Counted from the stretch's first letter, positions 9,098-17,910 are shown. The stretch: DNA of 64,000 bases from Peribacillus sp. FSL P2-0133 (GCF_037975445.1 NZ_CP150254.1:4896001-4960000), one strand, 5' to 3'. Program-made: numbers and translations. The notes: generated by a model not told the origin, from the letters alone.

Positions 9098-9517
9098 TTA
9101 ATTTCCTATGCCGGGCGAATTCATTAAAACTATTCTCCAACCATCCGGATCTTCAATGGTAACACCGGATTTTTCCCAATATGGATTTTCCGGAGAAACC
9201 GGTTCATACCCCATACCTTTCAATCTATTCGTGATATCCTCAATGGTTTTACGTTCAGGAATATAAAAGACAAGCAGATTATCTTGTGATGGGGCAGGAC
9301 AAGGACTGCCATCTTTATGCTGAGTAAACTCCAGATGATAGCTGGAATCAGGAAGCCCAATCATGATGCCGTCATATCCCTCATGCCCTTCAAAAGAACC
9401 GATTTTTTTCAAGCCTAATCCTTCACAATAGAAGTTTACAACCTTTTTTAGTTGATCAGTAGGACGTGCAACCCGGATTTGTGCTACTTTCATTTCATTT
9501 GGCCATTTACTTTCCAT
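9098..9517 (-). CDS. VOC family protein (glyoxalase/dioxygenase fold)
   Basis: 139 residues with paired beta-alpha-beta-beta-beta modules: KVAQIRVARP...FYCEGLGLKKIG at the N-terminus and PYWEKSGVTIEDPDGWRIVL at the C-terminus. The latter is the metal/ligand-side strand of many VOC enzymes. The ATG at 9517 follows AGAGGGATGGGACA. It lies 34 bp after the AHSA1-like gene and is probably co-transcribed with it. No specific activity can be assigned. Confidence 0.78.
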   Translation of the reverse strand: MESKWPNEMKVAQIRVARPTDQLKKVVNFYCEGLGLKKIGSFEGHEGYDGIMIGLPDSSYHLEFTQHKDGSPCPAPSQDNLLVFYIPERKTIEDITNRLKGMGYEPVSPENPYWEKSGVTIEDPDGWRIVLMNSPGIGN

Positions 9518-9551
9518 TGTCCCATCCCTCTCTGAAAATCGAATTATACTA

Positions 9552-10049
9552 TTAGCCTTTATAGCTAACCTGCCCAGTTTCAATTAATTCCTTCAGTCCC
9601 ATAAACATTAAGTTCCAGCCATGTTCAGATCCATCGTGATACTCCCCAAGAGCTTTTTCGATATCGGATTCTATCCAATTTTCTTCATGAGGAACGATGA
9701 TGTTTTGATAAAATGTCATTTCACAGCCTTGTTGAAGTTCTTTCAGCTCAACTGTAATTGTATCTTCTGATTCACTGAACTGCGGCATTTTAAAAGTGAA
9801 CACTAATTTATTGGGAGAGTCCATTTCAAGGTACTCCCCTATCGCCCGATAATCTTTTCCATCGCGATGATCAATAATTTCCCAAGTACCTCCCACTTGA
9901 GGATCATTTTTTGCCACCTTATTTGTCCCTTCCAATGTAAAAAACCATTGTCTCATCATCTCAGGGTTCAGCCATGCATCAAAAACCCTTTCAGGCACTA
10001 CATCAAAATTTCTTGTCATCTTTAAAGTGGTTGTTGAGTATTTTTCCAT
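9552..10049 (-). CDS. SRPBCC/AHSA1-like protein
   Basis: 165 residues opening with TRNFDVVPERVFDAWLNPEMM, then QWFF and, near the end, GWNLMFMGLKELIE, the hallmark helix of the AHSA1 (START-like) family represented by B. subtilis YndB. These proteins bind hydrophobic ligands or act as co-chaperone-like factors; the ligand is unknown. AAGGAG precedes the ATG. The VOC gene follows closely. Confidence 0.85.
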   Translation of the reverse strand: MEKYSTTTLKMTRNFDVVPERVFDAWLNPEMMRQWFFTLEGTNKVAKNDPQVGGTWEIIDHRDGKDYRAIGEYLEMDSPNKLVFTFKMPQFSESEDTITVELKELQQGCEMTFYQNIIVPHEENWIESDIEKALGEYHDGSEHGWNLMFMGLKELIETGQVSYKG

Positions 10050-10087
10050 TTACATGCTCCTTACGTCAATTTTATGGGTTTACCTTT

Positions 10088-10286
10088 TTACATACTTTTC
10101 AATTCCTCTTTTGAGACAGCACGCCAACCGTGTGCTTCCAGTTTTTCTATATAAGTTTCCATCTTGATTTCCTCAATTTCCAACGCTAGCGGGTGAAGCG
10201 AAACAAAACATTCATTCGAAGCATAATTGATCGAAACCTTTACAACTTCATATCCATTATGAAATCATTAAAATTTATTTTCAATG
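10088..10286 (-). pseudogene. Frameshifted small gene of unknown function
   Basis: A GGAG site and TTG at 10286 open a frame (KINFNDFIMD) that stops after 14 codons. The next frame then stays open for 55 codons (GYEVVKVSINYASNE onward) to a TAA at 10088. Restoring a second GGAT where the DNA now reads ATGGATATGAA would join the two parts, so a 4-bp slippage deletion is the likely cause. The family is not recognised. Confidence 0.5.
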
Positions 10287-10361
10287 CAGTCTCCTTTTCT
10301 CTAATCTGCGCCGCCACCCTTCTTCCAATTGGGGATTAAGCATCTGTTGGTTCTTTAAGAC

Positions 10362-10997
10362 CTAGGTGGTCACAATTTCCTTTTTCATATTTTGAAAGGA
10401 ATAAATATCATTTACTACTTTAAATAGTTCCCCGTTTTTGGAGAAAATTGCACTTCCATTTGGTATTGCATATACTTTTCGTTCATTTGATAGGGGGATT
10501 AATTCTCCATCTATATTATCCTCGTAATGGACCTCAACGCTAAACCCAACTAATCCTAAGCCCTTGATTACTACCGTTTCTGGATAGTCTTTATCTTTTG
10601 TTATTATGCAATCATTACAGAAAGCTAATGAACCCGCACTATATCCAATGATTAAACCTTGAAAGTCTTTGATAATTGGAGCAAGTCCTTTTTCCTCTAC
10701 TACATGAATTAACCTTTCTGGCTTTCCACCAATAAAGTACAAAATATCATGTTCTTTTATAGACCTTTTCATTTCTTTGTCCGAAAGGTCTTCGTTTAAT
10801 AATTCAACGCTTACATTATCCATTATTGAAAAAGCTTGATTGATACTTGCCATCCAACTTTCATACCTGGAATTGTCAGTAGCAAAAGGGATTATTAAAA
10901 CCTTAGCATCGGGTTTAATCATTTTTGAAAGTTCCAGAAACACTTCACCTAATTCATTATTATTGTGATTTCCGCCACCGATAAAACAAATTTCCAT
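10362..10997 (-). CDS. Peptidase S51 family (dipeptidase E-like)
   Basis: 211 residues. The nucleophile elbow GYSAGSLAF puts the serine at residue 120, and FIGGKPERL and EVHYEDN correspond to the substrate and acid/His regions of S51 enzymes such as alpha-aspartyl dipeptidase and YgaJ. These are cytoplasmic enzymes releasing N-terminal Asp from dipeptides. The ATG at 10997 lies after GGGGGACATAT; the upstream in-frame start lacks a site. It appears monocistronic. Confidence 0.82.
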   Translation of the reverse strand: MEICFIGGGNHNNNELGEVFLELSKMIKPDAKVLIIPFATDNSRYESWMASINQAFSIMDNVSVELLNEDLSDKEMKRSIKEHDILYFIGGKPERLIHVVEEKGLAPIIKDFQGLIIGYSAGSLAFCNDCIITKDKDYPETVVIKGLGLVGFSVEVHYEDNIDGELIPLSNERKVYAIPNGSAIFSKNGELFKVVNDIYSFQNMKKEIVTT

Positions 10998-11101
10998 ATA
11001 TGTCCCCCATTTATTCACCTGCTATTCTTAAAATATTCTATGTAAAAAGGACAATACCTTTATGTCACTGCTCTTCAGCTAATCTCCCCCGATAGTGACA
11101 T

Positions 11102-11124
11102 AAAAAAAGACGGTTTTACCGTCT
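11102..11124 (-). terminator. Intrinsic terminator after XRE-cupin gene
   Basis: GACGG pairs with CCGTC around a five-base loop, followed on the minus strand by seven T residues. It is 136 bp beyond the stop of the regulator gene. Confidence 0.7.
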
Positions 11125-11259
11125 AATAGATTGCACTAGTTTTATTAGTAAAAACAAAACTAATATTGCGAAAAGAGAAGATAGAATTTATCCTGGAATA
11201 TTTATAGTAATTAACAAATTCACACTGCCCGATTAATACTATTCACCAAGTTTTAGGTG

Positions 11260-11820
11260 TTAAACTAATGATGGGGTTAGTACGAATAAAATATGATTAG
11301 GTTCATCACTCTTGTTCAAAAATCGGTGTTTAACATTTGGTGGAATACGTACGACATCTCCTTCATCTAAAAAATATTCGGTTCCTTCCAGTTCAACATA
11401 TGCTTGACCTTTCATAACCACAGCAATCTCTTCTTTATTGTCATGTGAGTAATGACTCTCAGTAGTAGTAGAATGTGCATTCAAATCCATCATTAAGAGT
11501 TCAATATGTGCTTTCATAAAATCTGGTGTTAATACATCATATACAATATGATCACTATTTTCTCGATATACTTTCTTTCGATCTTGCTTTCTGGAAATGA
11601 GGGAATCTGTATCAATTTCATTAACAAACAGAGTAAATAGTGGCACGTTTAGTGCTTTTGCAATTAACTCTAGTACACTTAACGACGGATTCCCTTGTCC
11701 TCTTTCAATTTGGCTAATAAGTGATGTGCTAATTCCCGCATAATCAGCAAACTCACGAATTGTCATACCATTCTTCTTACGATAGTTTAATACTGTTTGT
11801 CCTAAGCGATGATTTTTCAT
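11260..11820 (-). CDS. XRE-cupin transcriptional regulator
   Basis: 186 residues. An N-terminal XRE helix-turn-helix (about 7-60, with ISTSLISQIERG as the recognition part) is joined to a C-terminal cupin_2 barrel (about 105-180, EIAVVMKGQAYVEL and RFLNKS). Such fused regulators sense small ligands, often amino acids or polyamines. It is divergent from an EamA transporter with 166 bp between them, so it most likely controls that gene and itself. AAAGGGG precedes the ATG. Confidence 0.88.
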   Translation of the reverse strand: MKNHRLGQTVLNYRKKNGMTIREFADYAGISTSLISQIERGQGNPSLSVLELIAKALNVPLFTLFVNEIDTDSLISRKQDRKKVYRENSDHIVYDVLTPDFMKAHIELLMMDLNAHSTTTESHYSHDNKEEIAVVMKGQAYVELEGTEYFLDEGDVVRIPPNVKHRFLNKSDEPNHILFVLTPSLV

Positions 11821-11986
11821 GGCATATGCCCCTTTTAAAATAATGTATGTTTGATGTCTTTTGTGCTGACATTCTAAACATGGAGAAATAATTCTTTTTC
11901 CAATAACATAAATATTTTATACTTACATTTGTACATTATAATATATTATTTTTATTATAGTAAACAAACGTCAAGGGGGAACAGTA

Positions 11987-12868
11987 TTGAAGTCACCACT
12001 TATTTCTTACACGATCTTATTTTTGGGCGTATTTGCATTGTCTACTTCAGCAATCTTTGTGAAATTAGCAGATGCACCTGCGACAATTACAGCATTTTAT
12101 CGGATGCTTTTTACAGCAGTAATGCTTTTGCCATTTTTATTAGTAAATAAAAAGAACCGTAAAGAAATACGTTCGTTATCAAAAAAACAATGGGGACTTG
12201 GATTACTCTCAGGTTTATTTCTGGCAGCACATTATTTATTGTGGTTTGAATCATTAAATTACACATCAGTAGCAAGTTCGACTGTCATCGTCACATTACA
12301 ACCACTTTTTTCGATGGTTGGCGGTTACTTTCTATTCAAAGAGCACTTCAGTAAAGGCGCTATAATGGGCTGTCTCGTAGCGATTGCAGGAAGTATTGTC
12401 ATTGGATGGCAGGATTTTCAAATTAGTGGTCAGGCATTATTTGGCGATATACTTGCTTTTATTGCAGCAGGTGTTATAACGGCCTACTTCTTCATTGGCC
12501 AGCATGTTCGTAAAAGATTATCTCTTATCCCTTATTCAATCATCGGTTATACCAGTAGCGCACTATTTTTAAGTATTTTTGTTTTCAGCCAGCAAACTTC
12601 TTTCGTCAATTATTCCAAACAAACATGGTTGTCCTTTATTGGATTAGCGTTTATTGCAACGATATTAGGGCAAACGGTTTTTAATTGGTTGTTGAAATGG
12701 CTAAGTACCTCAGTTATTTCAATGAGCATATTAGGAGAGACGATCGGAACTTGTATACTCGCATATTTCATTTTGGATGAGGTCATTTCTTTACAACAAG
12801 GTATAGGAATCGCACTCATCTTAATTGGTCTAGCATTATTTTTACTACAGCAAAGAAATAACAAATAA
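11987..12868 (+). CDS. EamA/DMT family transporter
   Basis: 293 residues with ten hydrophobic helices in two EamA repeats, the second beginning near the GDILAFIAAGVITAYFF stretch. This family exports amino acids or other metabolites. The start is a TTG that follows AAGGGGGAACAGTA. It is divergent from the XRE-cupin regulator, the expected partner. A TATAAT at 11937-11942 may be its -10 box, but no matching -35 was found. Confidence 0.88.
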   Translation: MKSPLISYTILFLGVFALSTSAIFVKLADAPATITAFYRMLFTAVMLLPFLLVNKKNRKEIRSLSKKQWGLGLLSGLFLAAHYLLWFESLNYTSVASSTVIVTLQPLFSMVGGYFLFKEHFSKGAIMGCLVAIAGSIVIGWQDFQISGQALFGDILAFIAAGVITAYFFIGQHVRKRLSLIPYSIIGYTSSALFLSIFVFSQQTSFVNYSKQTWLSFIGLAFIATILGQTVFNWLLKWLSTSVISMSILGETIGTCILAYFILDEVISLQQGIGIALILIGLALFLLQQRNNK

Positions 12869-13003
12869 ATAATTGGAGTACAAGTGATTTAATTTAAGGA
12901 CAGTTATTAGAAGCTTGTTCAACTAAAGGAGGCATTACTTGAAGCACTCCTACACTTTATCACTTAGACGTATTAACTAAATAAAAGTTGTGTTTTTGCA
13001 TTT

Positions 13004-13038
13004 AAAAAATCTCTAAAAGATTAGATTAGAGATTTTTT
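13004..13038. terminator. Terminator-like hairpin in the 12869-13437 gap
   Basis: AAAATCTCTAA pairs with TTAGAGATTTT, followed by a T-run. It is 136 bp beyond the EamA stop, so read-through to here is implied. Apart from this and one repeat copy at 13158-13218, the 569-bp gap holds no gene I can support. Confidence 0.65.
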
Positions 13039-13157
13039 CGTTTTTTTATAAAACTGACTTTTAAATCAGTTGTCTTAGAAATAAGGTAAAAATCATGCTC
13101 TAAGCTCATGTTTTCCTCCTTAAAATAAGTTCCTCGTTAGATCTAATATTCCTTATG

Positions 13158-13218
13158 GGTCTATCCTGCCCCTTTAGTTCAATAAGAAAAGCGATACTTA
13201 TTAAAGAATCGCTCCCGT
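13158..13218 (+). repeat. Interspersed repeat, variant stem
   Basis: The left arm (ctatcctgcccctttagttcaataag in pieces) matches the family, but the central stem is AGCGAT/ATCGCT instead of the usual one. This suggests the arms are conserved while the hairpin can differ. Confidence 0.6.
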
Positions 13219-13437
13219 ATTAAAAAACATCTGAGACTTACGAAATGGATGAAAGAGAAATTGGAATTAAGGTTGAATATGTAAAAATAATCGCTATTTC
13301 GTATTTAAAGGAGCATCGGTTTCAATATCCTTTTTTGCTATAATATTTCGCGCTGAAAAATACACATGGAAACAGTGCGAAAGTATATGTTTTTCTCGCC
13401 AAACTCCTATTGAGGGAAGCCGTTATAGTTTCTCACC

Positions 13438-13866
13438 TCAGGGCTTTTCACTTATCTCTTTTCGTTCATGTAAAATTTCTTGAATGATTTCAATATGAAC
13501 AAAAGCCCATGATTTTTCATGAAAATGAAGAAACACACTTATAGCAAGAATGGAAATATAAGTTAAAACAAAGACAACCCAAAGCAAACTCCCATCTTTG
13601 AAAAGGAAATCTTGTAATTGTTTTGAAAACAGAAAAAAAAGCCAAGGTCCAGAGGATATTATAATTGGAATGATTCCCGATCCGTTTTTCTCTTTTATCA
13701 TACAATAATAAATTTTTTTTAACGTATCGCTATCAATCGAACTATAAAAATTTTGAATTTCTTCCACTTCTTTAAGTTTCTTCATACATTTGAAAGATCG
13801 GTCTTTGTATGAGACTTTTTTTAATTGAAGATAAATTTTATGAGCATCTCCACGTAATGAAAACAT
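13438..13866 (-). CDS. Two-helix membrane protein of unknown family
   Basis: 142 residues: a charged cytoplasmic N-terminus of about 70 residues, two hydrophobic helices (about 72-92 and 97-113), and a charged C-terminus rich in Glu, Ile and His. The family is not recognised. The ATG at 13866 is 16 bases from the GGAAGGAG site, which is too far. An ATT codon three codons upstream would be at ideal spacing, so a non-standard start is possible. Confidence 0.55.
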   Translation of the reverse strand: MFSLRGDAHKIYLQLKKVSYKDRSFKCMKKLKEVEEIQNFYSSIDSDTLKKIYYCMIKEKNGSGIIPIIISSGPWLFFLFSKQLQDFLFKDGSLLWVVFVLTYISILAISVFLHFHEKSWAFVHIEIIQEILHERKEISEKP

Positions 13867-13967
13867 ATGTCTAATCTTTTTACTCCTTCCAAAAAAAACT
13901 CCTTACTAGAGGTTTTGTAATAATTCGTCTTTTTATTTTACAAATTATTGGTACTTCCCATGTAGCT

Positions 13968-14013
13968 AACCTTCCCGTTTGCCACCCATGAAGCGCAAAA
14001 ATCAGCGCTTCAC
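13968..14013 (+). repeat. Degenerate interspersed repeat copy
   Basis: A left-arm-like sequence (gctaaccttcccgttt) is followed by a GAAGCGC/GCGCTTC stem. It is a probable decayed or variant member of the family. Confidence 0.4.
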
Positions 14014-14100
14014 CACTGAGAATGAAAATGGCGAAAAACCTTCAATACTAATGCTAAGGCTGTGAGAGGAAGGTCGATAAACTATATCATTAGAGCCCAT

Positions 14101-14186
14101 TCGTTAGCCCTTTAGGTCCACATGAAAACAAAGGTTGCCGCAGCAACCCTTGTTATTGAAGTAAAGCACCTGTTAGTTCTATAAGA
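14101..14186 (+). repeat. Interspersed repeat, type B
   Basis: Contains the GGTTGC-CGCA-GCAACC stem, then TTGTTATTGAAGTAAAGC and the right arm ending CCTGTTAGTT. It lies 89 bp downstream of the small minus-strand gene at 14275. Confidence 0.85.
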
Positions 14187-14248
14187 CTAATTGTTGAGTT
14201 GACAAGTGAAGGAGGGAGTAGGATGGAGAAGATCATTAGAAAAGATAG

Positions 14249-14271
14249 AAAAACGCCCCAAAAAGGCGTTC
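14249..14271 (-). terminator. Intrinsic terminator of the 49-residue gene
   Basis: AACGCC pairs with GGGCGTT on the minus strand, followed by a T-run. It lies 4 bp after the stop. Confidence 0.75.
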
Positions 14272-14274
14272 AAT

Positions 14275-14424
14275 TTAATCATTTTTATTTATTTTACCGT
14301 CGTTCCCCTTGTCAAAACCAATAGCGTTATTAACTATTTGTGGAAACAAGTTTAACCCCTGATCCAAAGCATTCATTGAATCGGCTTTTTGGCCAAGTTT
14401 TTTTGATTTTTCTTGTTTTTTCAT
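14275..14424 (-). CDS. Small basic/hydrophilic protein, 49 residues
   Basis: A 49-codon frame starts MKKQEKSKKLGQKADSMN and ends FDKGNDGKINKND. A perfect AGGAGG lies upstream of its ATG and an intrinsic terminator directly after its stop, so it is a bona fide small gene. It is Lys- and Asn-rich with a central Leu/Ile segment (LNLFPQIVNNAIGF) and has no helix long enough to span the membrane. The family is not recognised; a small spore-associated protein is one possibility without proof. Confidence 0.7.
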   Translation of the reverse strand: MKKQEKSKKLGQKADSMNALDQGLNLFPQIVNNAIGFDKGNDGKINKND

Positions 14425-14517
14425 TTTTGTAGCCTCCTAAAATTAGGATTCGTAGTAAACCAAAAAATATTCCAAAGTAATGATTATGTTGCACAGTTCG
14501 AATAAATTATGCTATTT

Positions 14518-14606
14518 GAACTAACCTTCCCCTTTAGTTCCATTAAGAAAAAACTGCCTTAAAGACAGCTCCAATCTTCAGCTAACGCACCTGTTAGTTC
14601 TATAAG
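14518..14606 (+). repeat. Interspersed repeat, type A
   Basis: A complete copy: left arm ctaaccttcccctttagttc, stem around CTGCCTTAAAGACAG, and right arm gctaacgcacctgttagttc. It sits between the two small minus-strand genes. Confidence 0.88.
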
Positions 14607-14657
14607 ACTTATTGCAGAGTTGACACATACTGTGTCACAAAGTATTTACATAAAATC

Positions 14658-14692
14658 AAAAAATAACTGCTCCTCAAAGAACAGGAGCAGAA
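14658..14692. terminator. Bidirectional terminator of the 57-residue gene
   Basis: CTGCTCCT pairs with AGGAGCAG, with A-rich DNA on one side and seven A residues on the other. It is 10 bp after the stop of the minus-strand gene. Confidence 0.8.
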
Positions 14693-14701
14693 AAAAAGAT
14701 G

Positions 14702-14875
14702 TTATTTCACAACTTTAAGAGGAACAAGTACTTTATTAAAAAAAGACGTTTCGAGCTTGGCTAACCAACCGTTTCCGTTTTCTCCATTAGCTACTTGAGC
14801 AGCGTGTTTTTTGTGAAATTCTGCTACCCGTTTATTATGCTCTTTATGCCATTGGTGCATAGAATTATGTTTCAT
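14702..14875 (-). CDS. Small His-rich protein, 57 residues
   Basis: The frame opens MKHNSMHQWHKEHNKR, has seven His in its first 24 residues, and ends in a hydrophobic/basic VLVPLKVVK tail. An AAAGGAGG site precedes the ATG and a strong terminator follows the stop, so expression is likely. The family is not recognised. The His-rich start could bind metal, which is only inference. Confidence 0.7.
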   Translation of the reverse strand: MKHNSMHQWHKEHNKRVAEFHKKHAAQVANGENGNGWLAKLETSFFNKVLVPLKVVK

Positions 14876-15012
14876 TCTTATTGCCTCCTTTCCGTTTAAT
14901 TATATTTCTAGAAAAGTTGAATAGAAAGTGCTTTTTATTCAACTTTTGAAAGAGAGGAAATCGATAAGATAATAAATCTAAATATGCACAGTTCGTATAC
15001 ACTACGCTTGTT

Positions 15013-15038
15013 GAACTAACCTGCCCCGTTAGTTGAAG
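15013..15038 (+). repeat. Repeat left arm abutting DUF4279 copy 1
   Basis: Only the CTAACCTGCCCCGTTAGTT arm is present, ending 15 bp from the 3' end of the first DUF4279 gene. The equivalent edge of copy 2 also carries a GTTAGTTGAAG arm. Confidence 0.75.
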
Positions 15039-15053
15039 AAGGTTTGTGCTTTT

Positions 15054-15542
15054 TTAGTCTTCAAAATCATTTTCATAAGGGTTTGCATACAAATCAATGT
15101 CAATTTCAGCTTTAACACTATTTGCAAATTCTATCTGTTCGTTATCAAGATACAAACCCGGTGAATCTCCATTTTCCATAATAATAACAATGAAGATTTT
15201 ACATTCCAGTTTATACTTTGTTTTTAACTGATTTATTATATCCGCTTTATTTTTTAACGGTCCTAAAATCTGGTCCATTTGTTCCTTCACATCAAAGGAT
15301 TCTTGATAGCCTGTACTTAATTCCCAGGCTGTTTCTTTTCGATAAAGAGTTTTCGCTGGAATAACATTTGGATTATAAGGTCTTACGATGACTTCACCCT
15401 TTTTATAGGTTTTTGTTGGTTTAATTTCCAACGTTTTGGTCGCATAATCTATTGGAAATTCAGCTCCATACAAGCTGAAGTAAACCATTACTTGAGTTTT
15501 GTCCAAGGTCAAATTCCACTCCCGATAGTTCTCATTTTCCAT
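15054..15542 (-). CDS. DUF4279 domain protein, copy 1
   Basis: 162 residues, soluble. The YFSLYGAEFPIDYATKTLEI opening followed by KPTKTYKKGE is the typical DUF4279 start, and the family's length is similar. Function is unknown; relatives are sometimes found among toxin immunity proteins, which is only a hint. It is 87% identical (141 of 162 by eye) to the protein at 24737-25225. No clear ribosome binding site precedes the ATG in either copy. Both are bounded by arms of the interspersed repeat. Confidence 0.75.
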   Translation of the reverse strand: MENENYREWNLTLDKTQVMVYFSLYGAEFPIDYATKTLEIKPTKTYKKGEVIVRPYNPNVIPAKTLYRKETAWELSTGYQESFDVKEQMDQILGPLKNKADIINQLKTKYKLECKIFIVIIMENGDSPGLYLDNEQIEFANSVKAEIDIDLYANPYENDFED

Positions 15543-15574
15543 CTTTTATATGAGGATTATTATATCACCCTTAT

Positions 15575-15660
15575 TCAACTATCCTGCCCAGTTAGTTGCA
15601 TAAAGAAAAAGCTGCCTTATAGACAGCTCCGATCTTCAGCTAACGCACCCGTTAGTTGAA
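15575..15660 (+). repeat. Interspersed repeat, type A
   Basis: A complete copy with the AGCTGCCTTATAGACAGCT stem. It lies directly upstream of DUF4279 copy 1 and 108 bp past the glycosyltransferase stop, and could terminate the latter. Confidence 0.88.
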
Positions 15661-15767
15661 CAAGGTTTAAATTATCCCTGACGTAATATCTTTTGAAACA
15701 TTCTCGGTTGATGTTTTTCAAAACCTTTTATCAGCCACCGATAATGGCAGCTGATAAATTTTAGGAT

Positions 15768-16979
15768 TTAGATATCATATTGACTTTTAAATTCAAAAAT
15801 CTCATCAACCGCTTGGTGATATCCACCCGATTTTTGAAAGGATTCCCTTATACTCGAAACAGCTTTATGGAAAGATGGGTCGTTTAACACATGATCTGCG
15901 GCTTCACGCAGTTGATTTGCATTCAAGCTTTGCATTTGTAATTTAATACCTGCTCCGATATTGGCAACTTGTTGAGCAATAATCGGCTGATCCGCGCTTT
16001 GTGGGATTACAATTAGCGGAACCCCGTAGTAGAGTCCCTCATTGGTACTATTCATACCACCATGTGTGATAAATAATTTAGTGTATTTTAGCACTTCCGT
16101 TTGTGGAACATATTTTTTCACAATGAAGTTTTGGGGGATCTCTCCTAAATCAATTAGTGGGGTTTGTTGACCGATCGACATTACAACCGTGTGATTGCTA
16201 TTTCCAAATGCTTCAAAACAAAGCTTATAAAAATCAACAGCACGGTTAAAAACTGTCCCGAGTGAAATGTAAATGGGACTTTTTCCTTTGATAGCAGCAA
16301 GGTCAAAGTTATCCTGTTTTAATCGTGAAGAGAAGGATGGACCTACAAATTTGTATGTTTTGTCGAATGCTTCTCCAAAATCTCCAAAAGGTTGAAACTC
16401 CCAAGTTGTATAAACGATTGTAAGTGGTGCAGGATTACAAAAAACTTCGTAAGGAGAATGGATCTCCACATCATATTTCTCCTTCACCATTCCCGTCAGG
16501 CTTTGAAATTCATCGTATATACTTTTAACTATTTCTGTAGGGATTTCTTTACAAAGCTGTTCCAACATTTTATCGAATGATGCTTTTGTCTGCGCAAAAG
16601 AAGTACAAGAATTGATTGCAGGAAGCTTAAGGATTTTGGCAAGTAAATGTCCACAACCAAACATAGAATCGTGGATGATGTAATCAAAATGCTCTCCTTT
16701 GATCTGTTCAAGAACGCTAGGTATGACGATATCTACCGTACGTAAAAGACCGTTGATTCTTTCGAGTAAATAATTTCTTCCACCTGAGATAAAAGCTTTT
16801 ATAAATTTTTCACCGTCAAATGTTCGTACAGTAGCTCCCGTCTTCTCAATACGCTCTCGAAAAGCTTCTATCGTAAAGTACACTACCTCTTCTCCACACG
16901 AAATAAGCTCTTGCACAACTCCAAGAGTTGGATTGATATGTCCTTCTGATCCACCATTAATAAATAAAACACGTGACAT
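15768..16979 (-). CDS. UDP-glycosyltransferase, MGT/YjiC type
   Basis: 403 residues, GT-B fold of family GT1. The N-terminal acceptor domain starts SRVLFINGGSEGHINPTLG. The C-terminal donor domain has the signature THGGMNSTNEGLYYGVPLI then PQSADQ, which contacts the nucleotide sugar. B. subtilis YjiC, YojK and YdhE are of this kind and glycosylate macrolides or flavonoids. AAGGAGTGATAAA precedes the chosen ATG; a longer frame adds 27 residues without a site. The acceptor is unknown. Confidence 0.88.
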   Translation of the reverse strand: MSRVLFINGGSEGHINPTLGVVQELISCGEEVVYFTIEAFRERIEKTGATVRTFDGEKFIKAFISGGRNYLLERINGLLRTVDIVIPSVLEQIKGEHFDYIIHDSMFGCGHLLAKILKLPAINSCTSFAQTKASFDKMLEQLCKEIPTEIVKSIYDEFQSLTGMVKEKYDVEIHSPYEVFCNPAPLTIVYTTWEFQPFGDFGEAFDKTYKFVGPSFSSRLKQDNFDLAAIKGKSPIYISLGTVFNRAVDFYKLCFEAFGNSNHTVVMSIGQQTPLIDLGEIPQNFIVKKYVPQTEVLKYTKLFITHGGMNSTNEGLYYGVPLIVIPQSADQPIIAQQVANIGAGIKLQMQSLNANQLREAADHVLNDPSFHKAVSSIRESFQKSGGYHQAVDEIFEFKSQYDI

Positions 16980-17091
16980 TTTATCACTCCTTAGGTAATT
17001 CTGTAAGAGTATGGTCACTGTCCCATACCCTTCCCAACTCAAATAATTTAAATTTATCATAGTACAATACTTGAAAACCTCAAACTCCTAA

Positions 17092-17198
17092 TCACCCTTG
17101 TAATCTAAAATTAATATCGTTTAGGTACCATTCTTCTTCAAATAAAGGGCCAGATTGTTCTTTTTCTTTTTTACTTATGTACAGATGATAGTCTTTTT
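17092..17198 (-). pseudogene. Possible C-terminal gene fragment
   Basis: An open stretch of about 34 codons (DYHLYISKKEKEQSGPLF and beyond) ends in TGA at 17092. It has no start and is preceded in frame by a stop. Its upstream part shares the ACTTATGTACAGAT motif with the inverted repeat at 27842-27896. It is part of the otherwise gene-free 16980-17422 interval. Confidence 0.25.
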
Positions 17199-17288
17199 AG
17201 GTATGAATTGCTTGAGCAGATGAAATGATTAAATCTTTCAAAACTTAAAATCTTCGCTTCAAAAACTACAAATTCAAACATAGCCTTA

Positions 17289-17322
17289 TCAAAAAGAAAA
17301 AGACCATAATTAAACGGTCTTT
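17289..17322 (-). terminator. Intrinsic terminator of the doxX-pirin-marR operon
   Basis: AAAGACC pairs with GGTCTTT; the minus-strand side continues into TTTCTTTTT. It is about 100 bp beyond the marR stop. Confidence 0.7.
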
Positions 17323-17422
17323 GTTTGTAAGGTATTGTTTGAAGATGGTGCACGCACCGTTTCTTCTTTTTTACAATCGCTTATTTTTCTTCCTCTGTGA
17401 TGTTTTTATTTATTTGGTTATC

Positions 17423-17866
17423 TCAATCCTGTGCACCTAGTCCAAGCCTTTTGAGCAGATTCGCTAACTGTATTTTTTCCTCATTACTTATAAAAGACAA
17501 ATTTTTAGATATGACTTCAACGTGTTGGGGAAAGATTTCTTTAAATAAACTTTGTCCTTTATCAGTTAGAACTACGTTTGAAGCTCGGCGGTCTGTTGGA
17601 CTTGGCTCCCTTTTAACGAATTCTTTTTTTTCGAGTTTATCCACAACGTAAGTGATGCTCCCACTTGGAATAGACAATTTTTCACTAATTTTTTGAATGG
17701 AGTGGGGTCCCTTATTATAAAGAAGTTCCAGAATCATAAAATTCTCTGAACTAATCCCGTGTCTTTCAATATCTTTAACGACATGACCAAAAATAGTTTT
17801 ACTTGCCTTAAGCCAGATACGGAAAAGACGTAAATCAATCTGGCTTTGTTCATCTCCTTGATACAT
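17423..17866 (-). CDS. MarR family transcriptional regulator
   Basis: 147 residues. The winged helix includes HSIQKISEKLSIPSGSITYVVDKLEKKEFVKR and the wing PSPTDRRASNVVLTDKG with the conserved DxR. It dimerises through N- and C-terminal helices. AGGAGG precedes the ATG. It is last in an operon after doxX and pirin genes; paired palindromes at the operon promoter suggest autoregulation. The inducer may be a quinone or electrophile, as for MhqR-type regulators, but this is inference. Confidence 0.9.
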   Translation of the reverse strand: MYQGDEQSQIDLRLFRIWLKASKTIFGHVVKDIERHGISSENFMILELLYNKGPHSIQKISEKLSIPSGSITYVVDKLEKKEFVKREPSPTDRRASNVVLTDKGQSLFKEIFPQHVEVISKNLSFISNEEKIQLANLLKRLGLGAQD

Positions 17867-17910
17867 TCACCGAACCTCCTATTACAACTAACTTTTGAAA
17901 TTACAATTGG

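Noticed and set aside
11887..11986. Sigma-A promoter for the EamA gene
   Set aside because: TATAAT is present but no -35 at suitable spacing could be found, so it is noted only under the gene.
17171..17353. 60-codon minus-strand frame
   Set aside because: It runs through the terminator of the marR operon and has no start signal.
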